A DNA stretch of 64,000 bases from Burkholderia sp. BCC0322. GTDB taxonomy: Bacteria; Pseudomonadota; Gammaproteobacteria; Burkholderiales; Burkholderiaceae. A program made the position numbers and the translations under genes. Below the pieces are notes generated by a model, which saw only the letters and a program-made list of their open reading frames with translations, was not told the DNA's origin and ran no database searches. The DNA lies in the NCBI RefSeq assembly GCF_902833045.1, contig NZ_CADFDU010000002.1, positions 248,001 through 312,000 on the forward strand, in the 5' to 3' direction. Shown piece by piece: positions 10,452 to 21,683 of the stretch (positions are counted from its first letter, which is position 1; each line of letters opens with the position of its first letter).

Positions 10452-12758
10452 ATGCCAGTGTCACCACGCCGTTCCCCCGCTGCCGTTGCCGATTCCGCCG
10501 ATCCGTTCGACGCGGAGGATGTCGCGCCGCCCGCGCCGGACGCGGCGGAGCGCACTGCGCCGCGCCGTGCCGGCCCGAAGCGCGGCGCCGACGGCAGGCT
10601 CGCGCAGCCGGCCGCCGCCGCGCCCGATGCCGACAGCGCCGCTGCAAGCGACGCAGCGGGCGCGAAGCGCAAGAAGAAGCCGGCCGCCGACAAGCCCGTG
10701 AAGACGGTCGACAAGCTCGCGAAGCTCGGCCTGACGCGCTCGATCGATCTGGTGCTGCATCTGCCGATGCGCTATGAGGACGAAACCACGCTCACGCCGA
10801 TCGGCGAGCTGCTGCCGGGCGGGATCGCGCAAACGGAAGGCGTCGTGTTCGACAACGAGGTCGCCTACCGGCCGCGCCGCCAGCTGGTCGTGAAGATCCA
10901 GGACGACGACGGCGAGCACCTCGTGCTGCGCTTCCTGAATTTCTACGGCTCGCAGGTCAAGCAGATGGCCGTCGGCCAGCGCCTGCGCGTGCGCGGCGAC
11001 GTGCGCGGCGGTTTCTTCGGGCTGGAGATGGTGCATCCGGCGGTGCGCGTCGTCGAAGCGGATGCGCCGCTGCCGCAGGTGCTCACGCCCGTCTATCCGA
11101 GCACGGCCGGCGTGTCGCAGGCCTATCTGCGCAAGGCGATCGAGAACGCGGTCGAGCGTACGCCGCTGCCCGAGCTGCTGCCGCCCGAGATCCAGCGCGA
11201 CTACCTGAAGCCGCTCGACGTGCCGACGCTCGAGCAGGCGGTGCGGATCCTGCACCACCCGCGTGTCGATTCCGACGAAGCCGCGCTGATGGATGGCTCG
11301 CATCCGGCGTGGACGCGCATCAAGTTCGAGGAACTGCTCGCGCAGCAGCTGTCGCTCAAGCGCGCGCACGAGGAGCGGCGTACGCGCGCGGCGCCCGCGA
11401 TGCCGCGCCGCGCGGCGAGCGATGCCGATGCGCTCACCACCCGGCTCTACGCGGCGCTGCCGTTCAAGCTGACCGGCGCGCAGGCGCGCGTCGTCGACGA
11501 GATCGCGCACGATCTCACGCTCGCGCACCCGATGCAGCGCCTGCTGCAGGGCGACGTCGGCAGCGGCAAGACCGTCGTCGCGGCACTGGCCGCCACGCAG
11601 GCGATCGACGCCGGCTACCAGGCCGCGCTGATGGCGCCCACCGAAATTCTTGCGGAACAGCACGCGCGCAAGCTGCGTGCGTGGCTCGAGCCGCTCGGCG
11701 TCACGGTGGCGTGGCTCGCGGGCAGCCTGAAGGCGAAGGAGAAGCGCGCGGCGATCGAGGCGGCCGCGCTCGGCACCGCGCAGCTCGTGATCGGCACGCA
11801 CGCGATCATCCAGGACACGGTCGAATTCGCTCGGCTCGGCCTCGTGATCGTCGACGAACAGCACCGTTTCGGCGTCGAGCAGCGGCTCGCGCTGCGTGCC
11901 AAGGCCGCGAACGCGGCCAACGGCGCGCGCGACTTCCAGCCGCACCAGCTGATGATGTCGGCCACGCCGATTCCGCGCACGCTCGCGATGACGTACTACG
12001 CGGATCTCGAGGTCTCGACGATCGACGAGCTGCCGCCTGGCCGCACGCCCGTGCTGACGCGCCTCGTCGGCGATGCGCGGCGCGAGGAAGTGATTGCCCG
12101 CGTGCGCGAGGCCGCGCTGACCGGGCGTCAGGTGTACTGGGTGTGCCCGTTGATCGAGGAGAGCGAGACGCTGCAGCTGCAGACGGCCGTCGAGACTTAC
12201 GAGACGCTGGCCGCCGCGCTCCCGGAGCTGAAGGTCGGGCTCGTGCACGGCCGGTTGTCGCCGGCCGACAAGGCGGCCGTGATGGAAGCGTTCACGCGCA
12301 ACGACGTGCAGCTGCTGGTCGCGACGACCGTGATCGAGGTCGGCGTCGACGTGCCGAACGCGTCGCTGATGGTGATCGAGCACGCGGAGCGCTTCGGCCT
12401 CGCGCAGCTGCACCAGTTGCGCGGCCGGGTGGGGCGCGGCACCGCGGCGTCGGTGTGCGTGCTGCTGTACACGGGGCCGCTGTCGATCACCGGTCGCGAG
12501 CGGCTGAAGACGATGCGCGAGACGACCGACGGCTTCGAGATCGCCCGGCGCGACCTCGAGATCCGCGGCCCCGGCGAATTCCTCGGCGCGCGCCAGTCGG
12601 GCGCGGCGATGCTGCGCTTTGCGAACCTCGAGACCGACGGCTGGCTGATCGAACCGGCCCGCGAAGCCGCGACGCGGCTGATTGCCGCGTATCCCGAGAT
12701 CGTCACGCAGCATCTCGCGCGCTGGCTCGGCGCGCGGGAGCAGTACCTGAAGGCCTGA
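10452..12758 (+). CDS. recG: ATP-dependent DNA helicase RecG
   Basis: 768 residues. RecG remodels stalled replication forks and Holliday junctions. The first 75 or so residues are a low-complexity Ala/Pro/Asp-rich extension absent from E. coli RecG. The wedge/OB domain follows ([15 protein letters not shown]). The helicase core shows Walker A GDVGSGKT, motif [13 protein letters not shown], motif [16 protein letters not shown], and motifs V and VI with [14 protein letters not shown] and QLRGRVGRG. The C-terminal [15 protein letters not shown] is typical of RecG. It is divergent from queA and upstream of oxyR on the same strand, an arrangement common in Burkholderia. Confidence 0.97.
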   Translation: MPVSPRRSPAAVADSADPFDAEDVAPPAPDAAERTAPRRAGPKRGADGRLAQPAAAAPDADSAAASDAAGAKRKKKPAADKPVKTVDKLAKLGLTRSIDLVLHLPMRYEDETTLTPIGELLPGGIAQTEGVVFDNEVAYRPRRQLVVKIQDDDGEHLVLRFLNFYGSQVKQMAVGQRLRVRGDVRGGFFGLEMVHPAVRVVEADAPLPQVLTPVYPSTAGVSQAYLRKAIENAVERTPLPELLPPEIQRDYLKPLDVPTLEQAVRILHHPRVDSDEAALMDGSHPAWTRIKFEELLAQQLSLKRAHEERRTRAAPAMPRRAASDADALTTRLYAALPFKLTGAQARVVDEIAHDLTLAHPMQRLLQGDVGSGKTVVAALAATQAIDAGYQAALMAPTEILAEQHARKLRAWLEPLGVTVAWLAGSLKAKEKRAAIEAAALGTAQLVIGTHAIIQDTVEFARLGLVIVDEQHRFGVEQRLALRAKAANAANGARDFQPHQLMMSATPIPRTLAMTYYADLEVSTIDELPPGRTPVLTRLVGDARREEVIARVREAALTGRQVYWVCPLIEESETLQLQTAVETYETLAAALPELKVGLVHGRLSPADKAAVMEAFTRNDVQLLVATTVIEVGVDVPNASLMVIEHAERFGLAQLHQLRGRVGRGTAASVCVLLYTGPLSITGRERLKTMRETTDGFEIARRDLEIRGPGEFLGARQSGAAMLRFANLETDGWLIEPAREAATRLIAAYPEIVTQHLARWLGAREQYLKA

Positions 12759-12815
12759 TCGCAGGCTGGGGCCGGATTTAAAACCGCCGTTTGAAGCATT
12801 TCGATGCCGAGAAAC

Positions 12816-12877
12816 TTGGCGAACCGGCGTCACAGGGTGTATAAATTAAACCTATCGCCCGTATATCTCTGATTGAC
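12816..12877 (+). promoter_or_regulatory. oxyR promoter with overlapping OxyR-type operator
   Basis: A promoter reads TTGGCG (12816-12821), an 18-base spacer and TATAAA (12840-12845). Starting at 12841 is a site fitting the OxyR pattern ATAGnTnnnAnCTAT-N7-ATAGnTnnnAnCTAT. The first half ATAAATTAAACCTAT (12841-12855) mismatches one fixed base. The second half, 12863-12877, keeps ATA, the T and the inner A but is degenerate at its 3' end. The site covers the -10 region and reaches to 5 bases before the oxyR start codon, which would suit autorepression. The operator call rests on match to the E. coli consensus. Confidence 0.65.
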
Positions 12878-12882
12878 CCACA

Positions 12883-13842
12883 ATGACGCTGACTGAATTG
12901 AAATACATCGTCGCGGTCGCGCGCGAACGGCATTTCGGCCGCGCGGCCGAAGCATGCTTCGTGAGCCAGCCGACGCTGTCGGTGGCGATCAAGAAGCTCG
13001 AAGACGAGCTCAACGTGCAGATTTTCGAACGCGGCGCGAGCGAAGTCAGCGTGACGCCGATCGGCGACCAGATCGTCACGCAGGCGCAGCGCGTGCTCGA
13101 GCAGACCTTCGCGATCAAGGAGATTGCGAAGCAGGGCAAGGATCCGCTGGTCGGCCCGTTCCGCCTTGGCGTGATCTACACGATCGGGCCCTACCTGCTG
13201 CCGACGCTCGTCAAGCAGATGATCCAGCGTGTCCCGCAGATGCCGCTGATGCTGCAGGAAAACTACACGCTCAAGCTGCTCGAACTGCTGAAGCAGGGCG
13301 AGATCGACGCCGCGATCATGGCGCTGCCGTTTCCGGAAACCGGCCTGATGGTGCGTCCGCTGTACGACGAACCGTTCGTCGTCGCGCTGCCCGCCGGCCA
13401 TCCGTGGGAAAAGCGCGAGGAAATCGACGCCGAGGACTTGAAGCAGGAAACCATGCTGCTGCTCGGCAACGGCCACTGCTTCCGCGATCACGTGCTCGGC
13501 GTGTGCCCGGAGCTGATGCGCTTCTCGCAAACGGCCGACGGCATCCAGAAAACCTTCGAGGGCTCGTCGCTCGAGACGATCCGCCACATGGTCGCAAGCG
13601 GCGTCGGCATCACCGTGCTGCCGCGAATGTCGGTCGCCGAGGTCGGCCCGCGCGCGAACGGCCCCGATGCCGAACTGCTGTCGTATGTGCCGTTCAACGA
13701 GCCGGTGCCCGATCGCCGCGTGGTGCTCGTTTGGCGCAAGAGCTTCACGCGGATGCCCGCGATCGACGCGATCAGCGATGCGATTTCCGCGTGTGAGCTG
13801 CCGGGCGTCGCGAAGCTCGACATGCCGGCGACGATGAACTGA
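12883..13842 (+). CDS. oxyR: Peroxide-sensing LysR-family regulator OxyR
   Basis: 319 residues. The N-terminal LysR helix-turn-helix is visible (ERHFGRAAEACFVSQPTLSVAIKKLEDEL). The effector domain carries GHCFRDHVLGVCPE, which places the two redox cysteines at Cys199 and Cys208, exactly the numbering of E. coli OxyR. Oxidation by H2O2 joins them in a disulfide and activates transcription. I see no good Shine-Dalgarno sequence before ATG 12883. The next gene of the block is katG, whose promoter region carries an OxyR-like site, so this gene is almost certainly its regulator. Confidence 0.96.
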   Translation: MTLTELKYIVAVARERHFGRAAEACFVSQPTLSVAIKKLEDELNVQIFERGASEVSVTPIGDQIVTQAQRVLEQTFAIKEIAKQGKDPLVGPFRLGVIYTIGPYLLPTLVKQMIQRVPQMPLMLQENYTLKLLELLKQGEIDAAIMALPFPETGLMVRPLYDEPFVVALPAGHPWEKREEIDAEDLKQETMLLLGNGHCFRDHVLGVCPELMRFSQTADGIQKTFEGSSLETIRHMVASGVGITVLPRMSVAEVGPRANGPDAELLSYVPFNEPVPDRRVVLVWRKSFTRMPAIDAISDAISACELPGVAKLDMPATMN

Positions 13843-13875
13843 GCACGCCGCATATGCGCGTGTGGCGGCACGATG

Positions 13876-13908
13876 AACGGGGTCTTGCGACCCCGTTTAT
13901 TTTTCTCT
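13876..13908 (+). terminator. oxyR terminator
   Basis: AACGGGGTC (13876-13884) pairs with GACCCCGTT (13889-13897) around a TTGC loop, followed by TATTTTT. It ends the oxyR transcript just before the katG promoter. Confidence 0.85.
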
Positions 13909-13913
13909 ATCGC

Positions 13914-13961
13914 ATAGATAACATTTATCAAATTCACGCCATCGATAGATGTCAATAGAAT
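13914..13961 (+). promoter_or_regulatory. Probable OxyR-activated katG promoter
   Basis: A sigma70-type promoter reads TTCACG (13933-13938), a 17-base spacer and TAGAAT (13956-13961). Immediately upstream and overlapping it is an OxyR half-site, ATAGATAACATTTAT (13914-13928), with one mismatch to ATAGnTnnnAnCTAT. The expected second half (13936-13950) is degenerate. Activator binding next to the -35 element is the arrangement expected for OxyR activation. Transcription would start near 13968, leaving a katG leader of about 520 nt that contains two small ORFs. Confidence 0.6.
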
Positions 13962-14031
13962 GATCTACATGGATCGGCTTGACGTCGACGACTGATCCGC
14001 ACGTTGAATGCAAGCGTCAAAGGAGGATGTC

Positions 14032-14169
14032 ATGATGCGGTCGGTATTGCAGCACGCGCAGCGGAACATCCCGTCGCGCGACGCGGTCGTACATCGCGCC
14101 AGGGCGGCGGTTCGCAGCCTGCGTCCGATTGCGTTCGCGTACCTGGCGGACCGTGTGTATGGTGGCTGA
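14032..14169 (+). CDS. Small ORF in the katG leader, 45 aa, unknown function
   Basis: ATG 14032 to TGA 14169 encodes 45 residues. It starts MMRSVLQHAQRNIPSRD and ends AFAYLADRVYGG. The ribosome-binding site AAAGGAGGAT (14019-14028) is nearly perfectly complementary to the 16S anti-Shine-Dalgarno tail and well spaced, the best such site I noticed in the window. The peptide is basic, with an amphipathic Arg/Ala-rich middle, and has no signal peptide or recognisable domain. It lies 64 nt downstream of the inferred transcription start of the katG promoter. It may be a real small protein made under peroxide stress or a leader peptide. I do not recognise it. Confidence 0.5.
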   Translation: MMRSVLQHAQRNIPSRDAVVHRARAAVRSLRPIAFAYLADRVYGG

Positions 14170-14235
14170 ACGCCGCCGCGCGCCGGTTCAGTGTTCCCCC
14201 GATTCACCTGCCGTCAAGCCATGAGGGAGCATCGC

Positions 14236-14364
14236 ATGTCCGAAAGCTGGAAGATCGCTCGCAGTGCCGGCACGACGCCTGCCGGCAGCCGGTTCTCCGA
14301 GCGTCCCGCCTGCGGCCCATCGCAGCAGGAGCGCGCGCCACGGGCCGCGCACGACATCCCGTAG
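14236..14364 (+). CDS. Second small ORF in the katG leader, 42 aa, unknown function
   Basis: ATG 14236 to TAG 14364 encodes 42 residues starting MSESWKIARSAGTTPAG, with no obvious domain, membrane segment or signal peptide. AGGGAG (14224-14229) sits six bases before the start codon, a good Shine-Dalgarno spacing. A further AGGAGG at 14371-14376 lies just after its stop but leads to no ATG- or GTG-started frame of useful length. The ORF lies between the 45-codon ORF and katG on the same inferred transcript. It could be a small protein, a translational spacer or chance; the composition (Ser/Arg/Pro/Ala-rich) gives little help. Confidence 0.35.
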   Translation: MSESWKIARSAGTTPAGSRFSERPACGPSQQERAPRAAHDIP

Positions 14365-14409
14365 TACGACAGGAGGACCAACCTGTTCCGTTTCCCATCC
14401 CCGCAATGA

Positions 14410-16671
<2,262 letters not shown>

Positions 16672-16708
16672 GCGTCGCCGGGCAGTCGTGCGGTGATGCA
16701 GTAACGGG

Positions 16709-16738
16709 AAACGGCCGGTCGGGCGACCGGCCGTTTCT
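16709..16738 (+). terminator. katG terminator
   Basis: AAACGGCCGGTC (16709-16720) and GACCGGCCGTTT (16725-16736) form a 12-bp perfect stem followed by a short pyrimidine tail, 37 bases after the katG stop. Confidence 0.75.
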
Positions 16739-16773
16739 TCCAGACCCTGGGTTTCGTTGAAGGAGTAACGATC

Positions 16774-16914
16774 ATGTCGCAAATGATGTCGAACATGCGC
16801 GCCGCACTGGCGTCGCCGGCCGAGATCGCGCGGTACGTAGTCGGATCCGCGATCGTCGTCGGCGGTGCGGCCGAACTCGTGTCGCAGGCGCTGCACGCGA
16901 TCGCGGCCGCCTGA
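16774..16914 (+). CDS. Small hydrophobic protein, 46 aa, between katG and dps
   Basis: ATG 16774 to TGA 16914 encodes 46 residues. AAGGAG (16760-16765) gives a good ribosome-binding site. A polar N-terminus (MSQMMSNMRAALASPAEIAR) leads into an uncharged stretch, YVVGSAIVVGGAAELVSQAL, long enough for one membrane helix or a strongly amphipathic helix, and the C-terminus is Ala-rich. It sits between the katG terminator and dps, so it may belong to the dps transcript. I do not recognise a family. Codon choice is GC-rich at third positions like its neighbours, which supports coding. Confidence 0.55.
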   Translation: MSQMMSNMRAALASPAEIARYVVGSAIVVGGAAELVSQALHAIAAA

Positions 16915-17034
16915 GCGCGGCGTTTCACGCGCCACGCATCGTGGTGAGCCGTGCGCGCGGGTGGTGCGGTGTCGACAGGCAGGTAGCCCGATTCGCTTTC
17001 ATTGCTCTGTTTCATTGAATAAGGAGTCCGGAAC

Positions 17035-17523
17035 ATGGTCAGGAAGACTCAAGCTGCCCGGATCAACATCGGCATCAGCGACAAGGACCGCAAGAAGATC
17101 GCGGAAGGCCTGTCGCGCCTGCTCGCCGATACGTTCACGCTGTACCTGAAGACCCACAATTTCCACTGGAACGTCACGGGCCCGATGTTCAACACGCTGC
17201 ACCTGATGTTCGAGGCGCAGTACAACGAGCTGTGGCTCGCGGTCGATTCGGTCGCCGAACGCATTCGTACGCTCGGCGTCGCCGCGCCAGGCACCTTCGG
17301 CGATTTCGCGAAACTGTCGTCGGTGCCGGAAGCGAACGGTGTGCCGGCGGCCGAAGAGATGATCCGCCAGCTTGTCGAAGGGCACGAGGCCGTCGTGCGC
17401 ACCGCGCGCGCGATCTTCCCGCTTGCCGATGCGGCCAGCGACGAGCCGACCGCCGACCTGCTGACGCAGCGCCTGCAAGTTCATGAAAAAACCGCGTGGA
17501 TGCTGCGGTCGCTGCTCGCATAG
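17035..17523 (+). CDS. dps: Dps-family DNA-binding/ferritin-like protein
   Basis: 162 residues from ATG 17035, with AAGGAG at 17021-17026. Dps assembles into a dodecamer that oxidises and stores iron using H2O2 and often coats DNA. The ferroxidase motif is in [42 protein letters not shown], with the His and Asp/Glu ligands shared between subunits. The N-terminus ([21 protein letters not shown]) is basic, as in DNA-binding members. It follows katG and oxyR, a peroxide-defence arrangement also known in other Burkholderia. Confidence 0.95.
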   Translation: MVRKTQAARINIGISDKDRKKIAEGLSRLLADTFTLYLKTHNFHWNVTGPMFNTLHLMFEAQYNELWLAVDSVAERIRTLGVAAPGTFGDFAKLSSVPEANGVPAAEEMIRQLVEGHEAVVRTARAIFPLADAASDEPTADLLTQRLQVHEKTAWMLRSLLA

Positions 17524-17800
17524 GCGTACGACGCGCGGCGGGCCGGTTTGACGCCTGCGCATACTGCGCTCCGGCCCTGATTGATCGGCACGCTTCGGGC
17601 CGGGCCCGGGCCGGTGCTACGAGCGGATCCGCGCGTGCGCTGGCTCTGTCCCTTGTTTGATGCGCGGTGTAGCTCGGCCAGGCGCGGCGGGCGGCAGCAG
17701 GGCGCCGGCATCCGGCCGCTGCCGCCCGCGCGCCGCGCCGACATGACGCGAAGCACCGCTCGGCTCTAAAATGCCGGGGTTATCTTCCCGGTGCTTCGCC

Positions 17801-18664
17801 ATGCTTGCCCGCTTTCCCCTGTATCTGCGGCTTGTCCGGATGGACAAGCCGATCGGCAGCCTGCTGCTGCTGTGGCCGACGCTCAACGCCCTGTGGATCG
17901 CGTCCGACGGCCATCCGCGCTGGCCGCTGCTCGTGATCTTCTCGCTCGGCACGCTGCTGATGCGCTCGGCCGGCTGCGCGATGAACGACTATGCCGATCG
18001 CGATTTCGACCGTCATGTGAAGCGCACGGCCGACCGGCCGCTGACTTCCGGGAAGATCCGCGCGTGGGAAGCGATTGCGATCGCCGTCGGGCTGGCTTTC
18101 ATCTCGTTCCTGCTGATCCTGCCGCTCAACACGCTGACGAAGCAATTGTCCGTCGTCGCGCTGTTCGTTGCGGGCTCGTATCCGTTCATGAAGCGCTTCT
18201 TCGCGATTCCGCAGGCGTATCTCGGCATCGCGTTCGGCTTCGGCATCCCGATGGCGTTCGCGGCCGTGCAGGACACCGTGCCGGCGATCGCGTGGGTGAT
18301 GCTGGTCGCGAACATTTTCTGGTCGGTCGCGTACGACACCGAATATGCGATGGTCGATCGCGACGACGACATCAAGATCGGGATCCGCACGTCCGCGCTG
18401 ACGTTCGGCCGCTTCGACGTCGCGGCCGTCATGCTGTGCTACGCGGTGACGCTCGGCATCTACGTGTGGATCGGCGTGACGCTCGGCTTCGGGCTTGCGT
18501 ACTGGGCCGGTTGGGCGGCGGCGGTCGGCTGCGCGCTGTATCACTACACGCTGATCAAGGGCCGCGAGCGGATGCCGTGCTTCGCGGCGTTCCGCCACAA
18601 CAACTGGCTCGGCGGCGTGCTGTTCGCCGGGATCGCCGTGCATTACCTGCTGGCGGGCAGCTGA
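17801..18664 (+). CDS. ubiA: 4-hydroxybenzoate octaprenyltransferase
   Basis: 287 residues from ATG 17801; the frame is open ten codons further, but [19 protein letters not shown] is the family N-terminus. UbiA attaches the polyprenyl tail to 4-hydroxybenzoate at the inner membrane in ubiquinone synthesis. The two prenyl-diphosphate/Mg2+ motifs are [15 protein letters not shown] (about residue 65) and [17 protein letters not shown] (about residue 180). Around these are roughly eight or nine membrane segments. A TAAAAT at 17767-17772 may be its -10 element. It is convergent with proC, and the two share a bidirectional terminator. Confidence 0.95.
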   Translation: MLARFPLYLRLVRMDKPIGSLLLLWPTLNALWIASDGHPRWPLLVIFSLGTLLMRSAGCAMNDYADRDFDRHVKRTADRPLTSGKIRAWEAIAIAVGLAFISFLLILPLNTLTKQLSVVALFVAGSYPFMKRFFAIPQAYLGIAFGFGIPMAFAAVQDTVPAIAWVMLVANIFWSVAYDTEYAMVDRDDDIKIGIRTSALTFGRFDVAAVMLCYAVTLGIYVWIGVTLGFGLAYWAGWAAAVGCALYHYTLIKGRERMPCFAAFRHNNWLGGVLFAGIAVHYLLAGS

Positions 18665-18695
18665 ACGACGGCGTGCGTCGGCGCGCACAGCCAAT

Positions 18696-18723
18696 AAAAA
18701 AGCGGCCTTGCGGCCGCTTTTTT
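18696..18723. terminator. Bidirectional terminator between ubiA and proC
   Basis: AAAAAAGCGGCC (18696-18707) and GGCCGCTTTTTT (18712-18723) form a 12-bp stem. It has T-runs on both strands, serving ubiA (plus) and proC (minus). Confidence 0.9.
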
Positions 18724-18762
18724 ATCGTCCGGTACCCAAAGCAGCAGGCACCGCCGGCGCGC

Positions 18763-19575
18763 TTACGCGCGACCGAGCTCGTCGCCCATTTCCTTCGCGC
18801 GCGCTTCGGCCGCAAGCGCGCCGCGCACGATCGCATCCTTCACGCCTTGCGCGTCGAACGACGCGAGTGCGGCGGCCGTCGTGCCGCCCTTCGATGTCAC
18901 GCGCTCGCGCAGGACGCTTGCCGGCTCGCCCGATTGCGCGGCGAGTTGCGCGGCGCCCGTGAACGTCGCGACCGCGAGTGCGCGGCCCTGTTCGTCGTTC
19001 ATGCCGAGTTGGCGCGCGGCTTCCTGCAGCGCTTCGATGAAATAGAACACGTACGCGGGACCGCTGCCCGAAATGGCCGTGACGGCGTCGAGCTTCGACT
19101 CGTCGTCGAACCACACGATCTCGCCGACCGCGCCGAGCACGTTCGATGCGAGTTCGCGGCCTGCCGCGTCGACGCCCGGCAGCGCGGCGAGGCCCGTCAC
19201 GCCCATGCCGACGAGTGCGGGCGTGTTCGGCATCGTGCGCACGACGCGTGCGTAGTCGCCGAGCCAGCGCGCGAGATCGCTGCCGCGGATGCCGGCCGCG
19301 ATACTGATCACGAGCTGCGACGTCAGATGCGGCGCGAGCGCCCGTGCGACGTCCTTCAGCACCTGCGGCTTCACCGCGAGCACGACCGCGTCGTAGTCGG
19401 CGAGCGTCGCGTCGACGGCTGCGCCGGTGCGCACGCCGAACTGCCGGGCGGTGCGCGCGCGCACCTCTTCGTTGACGTCGATGGCATACAGGCCGTCAGC
19501 GGCAACGCCGCGCTTGATCAGGCCGCCGATCAGGGCCGCGGCCATATTGCCGCCGCCGATGAATGCGATTTTCAT
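18763..19575 (-). CDS. proC: Pyrroline-5-carboxylate reductase
   Basis: 270 residues from ATG 19575, chosen because MKIAFIGGGNMAAALIGG starts the Rossmann fold. The enzyme makes L-proline from pyrroline-5-carboxylate with NAD(P)H. Also visible are VRTMPNTPALVGMGVTGL, the dimer and active-site segment DAVTAISGSGPAYVFYFIEAL, and a C-terminal TSKGGTTAAALASF. It starts 51 bases after yggS on the same strand, the common YggS-ProC pairing, and ends at a bidirectional terminator shared with ubiA. Confidence 0.96.
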   Translation of the reverse strand: MKIAFIGGGNMAAALIGGLIKRGVAADGLYAIDVNEEVRARTARQFGVRTGAAVDATLADYDAVVLAVKPQVLKDVARALAPHLTSQLVISIAAGIRGSDLARWLGDYARVVRTMPNTPALVGMGVTGLAALPGVDAAGRELASNVLGAVGEIVWFDDESKLDAVTAISGSGPAYVFYFIEALQEAARQLGMNDEQGRALAVATFTGAAQLAAQSGEPASVLRERVTSKGGTTAAALASFDAQGVKDAIVRGALAAEARAKEMGDELGRA

Positions 19576-19626
19576 GATGTTCGATTGAGCGAGTGAGTGA
19601 ACGGTAGGGCGGAAAGGGCGCGGCAT

Positions 19627-20325
19627 TCAGTGCGCGTAATCGCGCGCGCCGAAGATCGCGGTGCCGACGCGCACGATCGTCGCGCCTTCGAGCACGGCCG
19701 CGTCGAGATCGGCGGACATGCCCATCGACAACGTGTCGAGCGGCAAGCCGTCGGCACGCAACGTGTCGAACAGCGCACGCAGCGCACGATGCGGCACGCG
19801 TTGCGCGTCGGTATCGCCTGCCGGCTCGGGAATCGCCATCAGGCCGCGCAGCCGCAGCGACGGCAGCGCGGCGACCCCGCGCGCGACTTCGGCCACGTCG
19901 GCCGGCGCGACACCGCTCTTCGACGCCTCGCCGCTGATGTTCACCTGCACGCACACGTTGAGCGGCGGCAGGTGCGCGGGGCGCTGTTCCGACAGGCGCT
20001 GCGCGATCTTCAGCCGGTCGACCGAATGGACCCAGTCGAAGCGCTCGGCAACCGGGCGCGTCTTGTTCGATTGCAGCGGCCCGATGAAATGCCATTCGAG
20101 GTTCGCGCGCAGGTCGGCGAGCGCGTCGATCTTGTCGATCGATTCCTGCACGTAGTTTTCGCCGAATGCACGCTGTCCGGCCGCGTACGCGGCGCGCACG
20201 TCATCGGCGGGAAACGTCTTGGACACGGCGAGCAGCGACACGGTGGCGGGATCGCGGCCGGCCGCGCGGGCGGCGTCGGCGATGCGGCGATGGACGGATT
20301 CGAGACGGGCGGCGAGATCGGACAT
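19627..20325 (-). CDS. PLP homeostasis protein, YggS/PROSC family
   Basis: 232 residues from ATG 20325 ([20 protein letters not shown]); another ATG at 20358 would add 11 residues, and neither has a clear Shine-Dalgarno. The fold is a single-domain alanine-racemase-like TIM barrel that binds pyridoxal phosphate without catalysing a known reaction and buffers cellular PLP. The PLP lysine is in [14 protein letters not shown]; other family blocks are [33 protein letters not shown] and [13 protein letters not shown]. It lies upstream of proC, its frequent neighbour. Confidence 0.92.
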   Translation of the reverse strand: MSDLAARLESVHRRIADAARAAGRDPATVSLLAVSKTFPADDVRAAYAAGQRAFGENYVQESIDKIDALADLRANLEWHFIGPLQSNKTRPVAERFDWVHSVDRLKIAQRLSEQRPAHLPPLNVCVQVNISGEASKSGVAPADVAEVARGVAALPSLRLRGLMAIPEPAGDTDAQRVPHRALRALFDTLRADGLPLDTLSMGMSADLDAAVLEGATIVRVGTAIFGARDYAH

Positions 20326-20456
20326 GACGGGCACGGAAGCAGGCACGGAAGCAGGCATGTAGCGGATGCGCCGCGGCGCGCGACGCATCGATCCGCCCAT
20401 TATACGGACGCCGCGCGCGAGGCCCAGCGCCCTCCCGTCATTCGCATGAGCAGTCG

Positions 20457-21683
20457 CTAGCCGTACAGCAGATGCTCGACGAGCTGGATCCAGTGGGCAA
20501 CCGGAATCTGCGTGCCGCTCTGCAGGTGCGCGATGCAGCCGATGTTGCCGGAGACGATCATCTGCGGTTCGAGCGCCTGCAGCTTCAGCAGCTTCTGCTT
20601 GCGCAACCGGTACGACAGCGACGGCTGCGTCAGCGAATAGGTGCCGGCCGACCCGCAGCACAGATGGCTGTCGGCCGGCAGCCGCACGTCGATGCCGAGC
20701 GTCTCGAGCAGGCGTTCGACCTTGCCGCGCGACTGCTGGCCGTGCTGCAGCGTGCACGGCGGGTGGTACGCGACCGTATGGATCGCGCGGCGCCGCGCGA
20801 GCGTCGCGAGCTCGGCCTCGAACGCGAGCAGCACGTCGGAGATGTCGCGCGTGAGCGACACGATGCGCTGCGCCTTCTCCGCGTAGGCCGGGTCGTCGCG
20901 CAGCAGGTGCGCGTATTCGAGCACCGTCGCGCCGCAGCCCGACGCGTTCATCACGATGGCCTCGACACCCTGTTCGACATGGGGCCACCACGCGTCGATG
21001 TTGCGGCGCGCGTCGTCGAGCGCTTCGTCGTGATAGTTCAGGTGCAGGCGGATCGCGCCGCAGCAGCCGGCATCGGGCGCGACGACCGTCTCGACGCCGA
21101 GCGCGTCGAGCACGCGCGCGGTCGCGATGTTGATGTTCGGCAGCATCGACGGCTGCACGCAGCCGCCGAGCATCAGCATCTTGCGCGGATGCGTACGGTG
21201 GGGCCATTCGAGCAGCCGCGTGCGCGGCGGCACCTTGTCGCGCAGCCGCTTCGGCAGCAGCGGCCGCACGTGCTGGCCGAGCCGCATCACCGGCGAGAAC
21301 AGCGCGGCGTTCGGGACGACGCTCGCGAGCATGCGACGCACGAGACGCTGCTGCACCGGGCGTTTCACCTGCGCCTCGACGTGCTTGCGGCCGATCTCGA
21401 CGAGCCGGCCGTACTGGACGCCTGACGGGCAGGTCGTCTCGCAGCTGCGGCACGTGAGGCAGCGGTCGAGGTGCTGCTGCGTGCTGCGCGTGACGGGCGC
21501 GCCTTCGACCATCTGCTTGATCAGGTAGATACGGCCGCGCGGGCCGTCGAGTTCGTCGCCGAGCAACTGGTAGGTCGGGCAGGTCGCGGTACAGAACCCG
21601 CAATGCACGCACTTGCGCAATATCGCGTCGGCCTCGTCGCCGTCGGGCGTATTGCGGATGAAATCGGCGAGGTTCGTTTGCAT
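20457..21683 (-). CDS. glcF: Glycolate oxidase iron-sulfur subunit
   Basis: 408 residues. GlcF passes electrons from the flavin subunits GlcD and GlcE of glycolate oxidase. Two [4Fe-4S] motifs are near the N-terminus: CVHCGFCTATCPTY (about residues 25-38) and CLTCRSCETTCPSGV (about 75-90). Two CCG domains follow (GGCVQPSMLPN, DAGCCGAIRLH, HPPCTLQHGQ, LCCGSAGTYS). The start codon at 21683 abuts an inverted-repeat element, and I see no Shine-Dalgarno in front of it. In other genomes glcE and glcF are close together; here they are 339 bases apart. Confidence 0.95.
   Translation of the reverse strand: MQTNLADFIRNTPDGDEADAILRKCVHCGFCTATCPTYQLLGDELDGPRGRIYLIKQMVEGAPVTRSTQQHLDRCLTCRSCETTCPSGVQYGRLVEIGRKHVEAQVKRPVQQRLVRRMLASVVPNAALFSPVMRLGQHVRPLLPKRLRDKVPPRTRLLEWPHRTHPRKMLMLGGCVQPSMLPNINIATARVLDALGVETVVAPDAGCCGAIRLHLNYHDEALDDARRNIDAWWPHVEQGVEAIVMNASGCGATVLEYAHLLRDDPAYAEKAQRIVSLTRDISDVLLAFEAELATLARRRAIHTVAYHPPCTLQHGQQSRGKVERLLETLGIDVRLPADSHLCCGSAGTYSLTQPSLSYRLRKQKLLKLQALEPQMIVSGNIGCIAHLQSGTQIPVAHWIQLVEHLLYG

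Noticed and set aside
17640-17700. tRNA-like GTAGCTCGGCC segment upstream of ubiA
   Set aside because: No cloverleaf, T-arm or acceptor pairing could be made around it; no tRNA is present.
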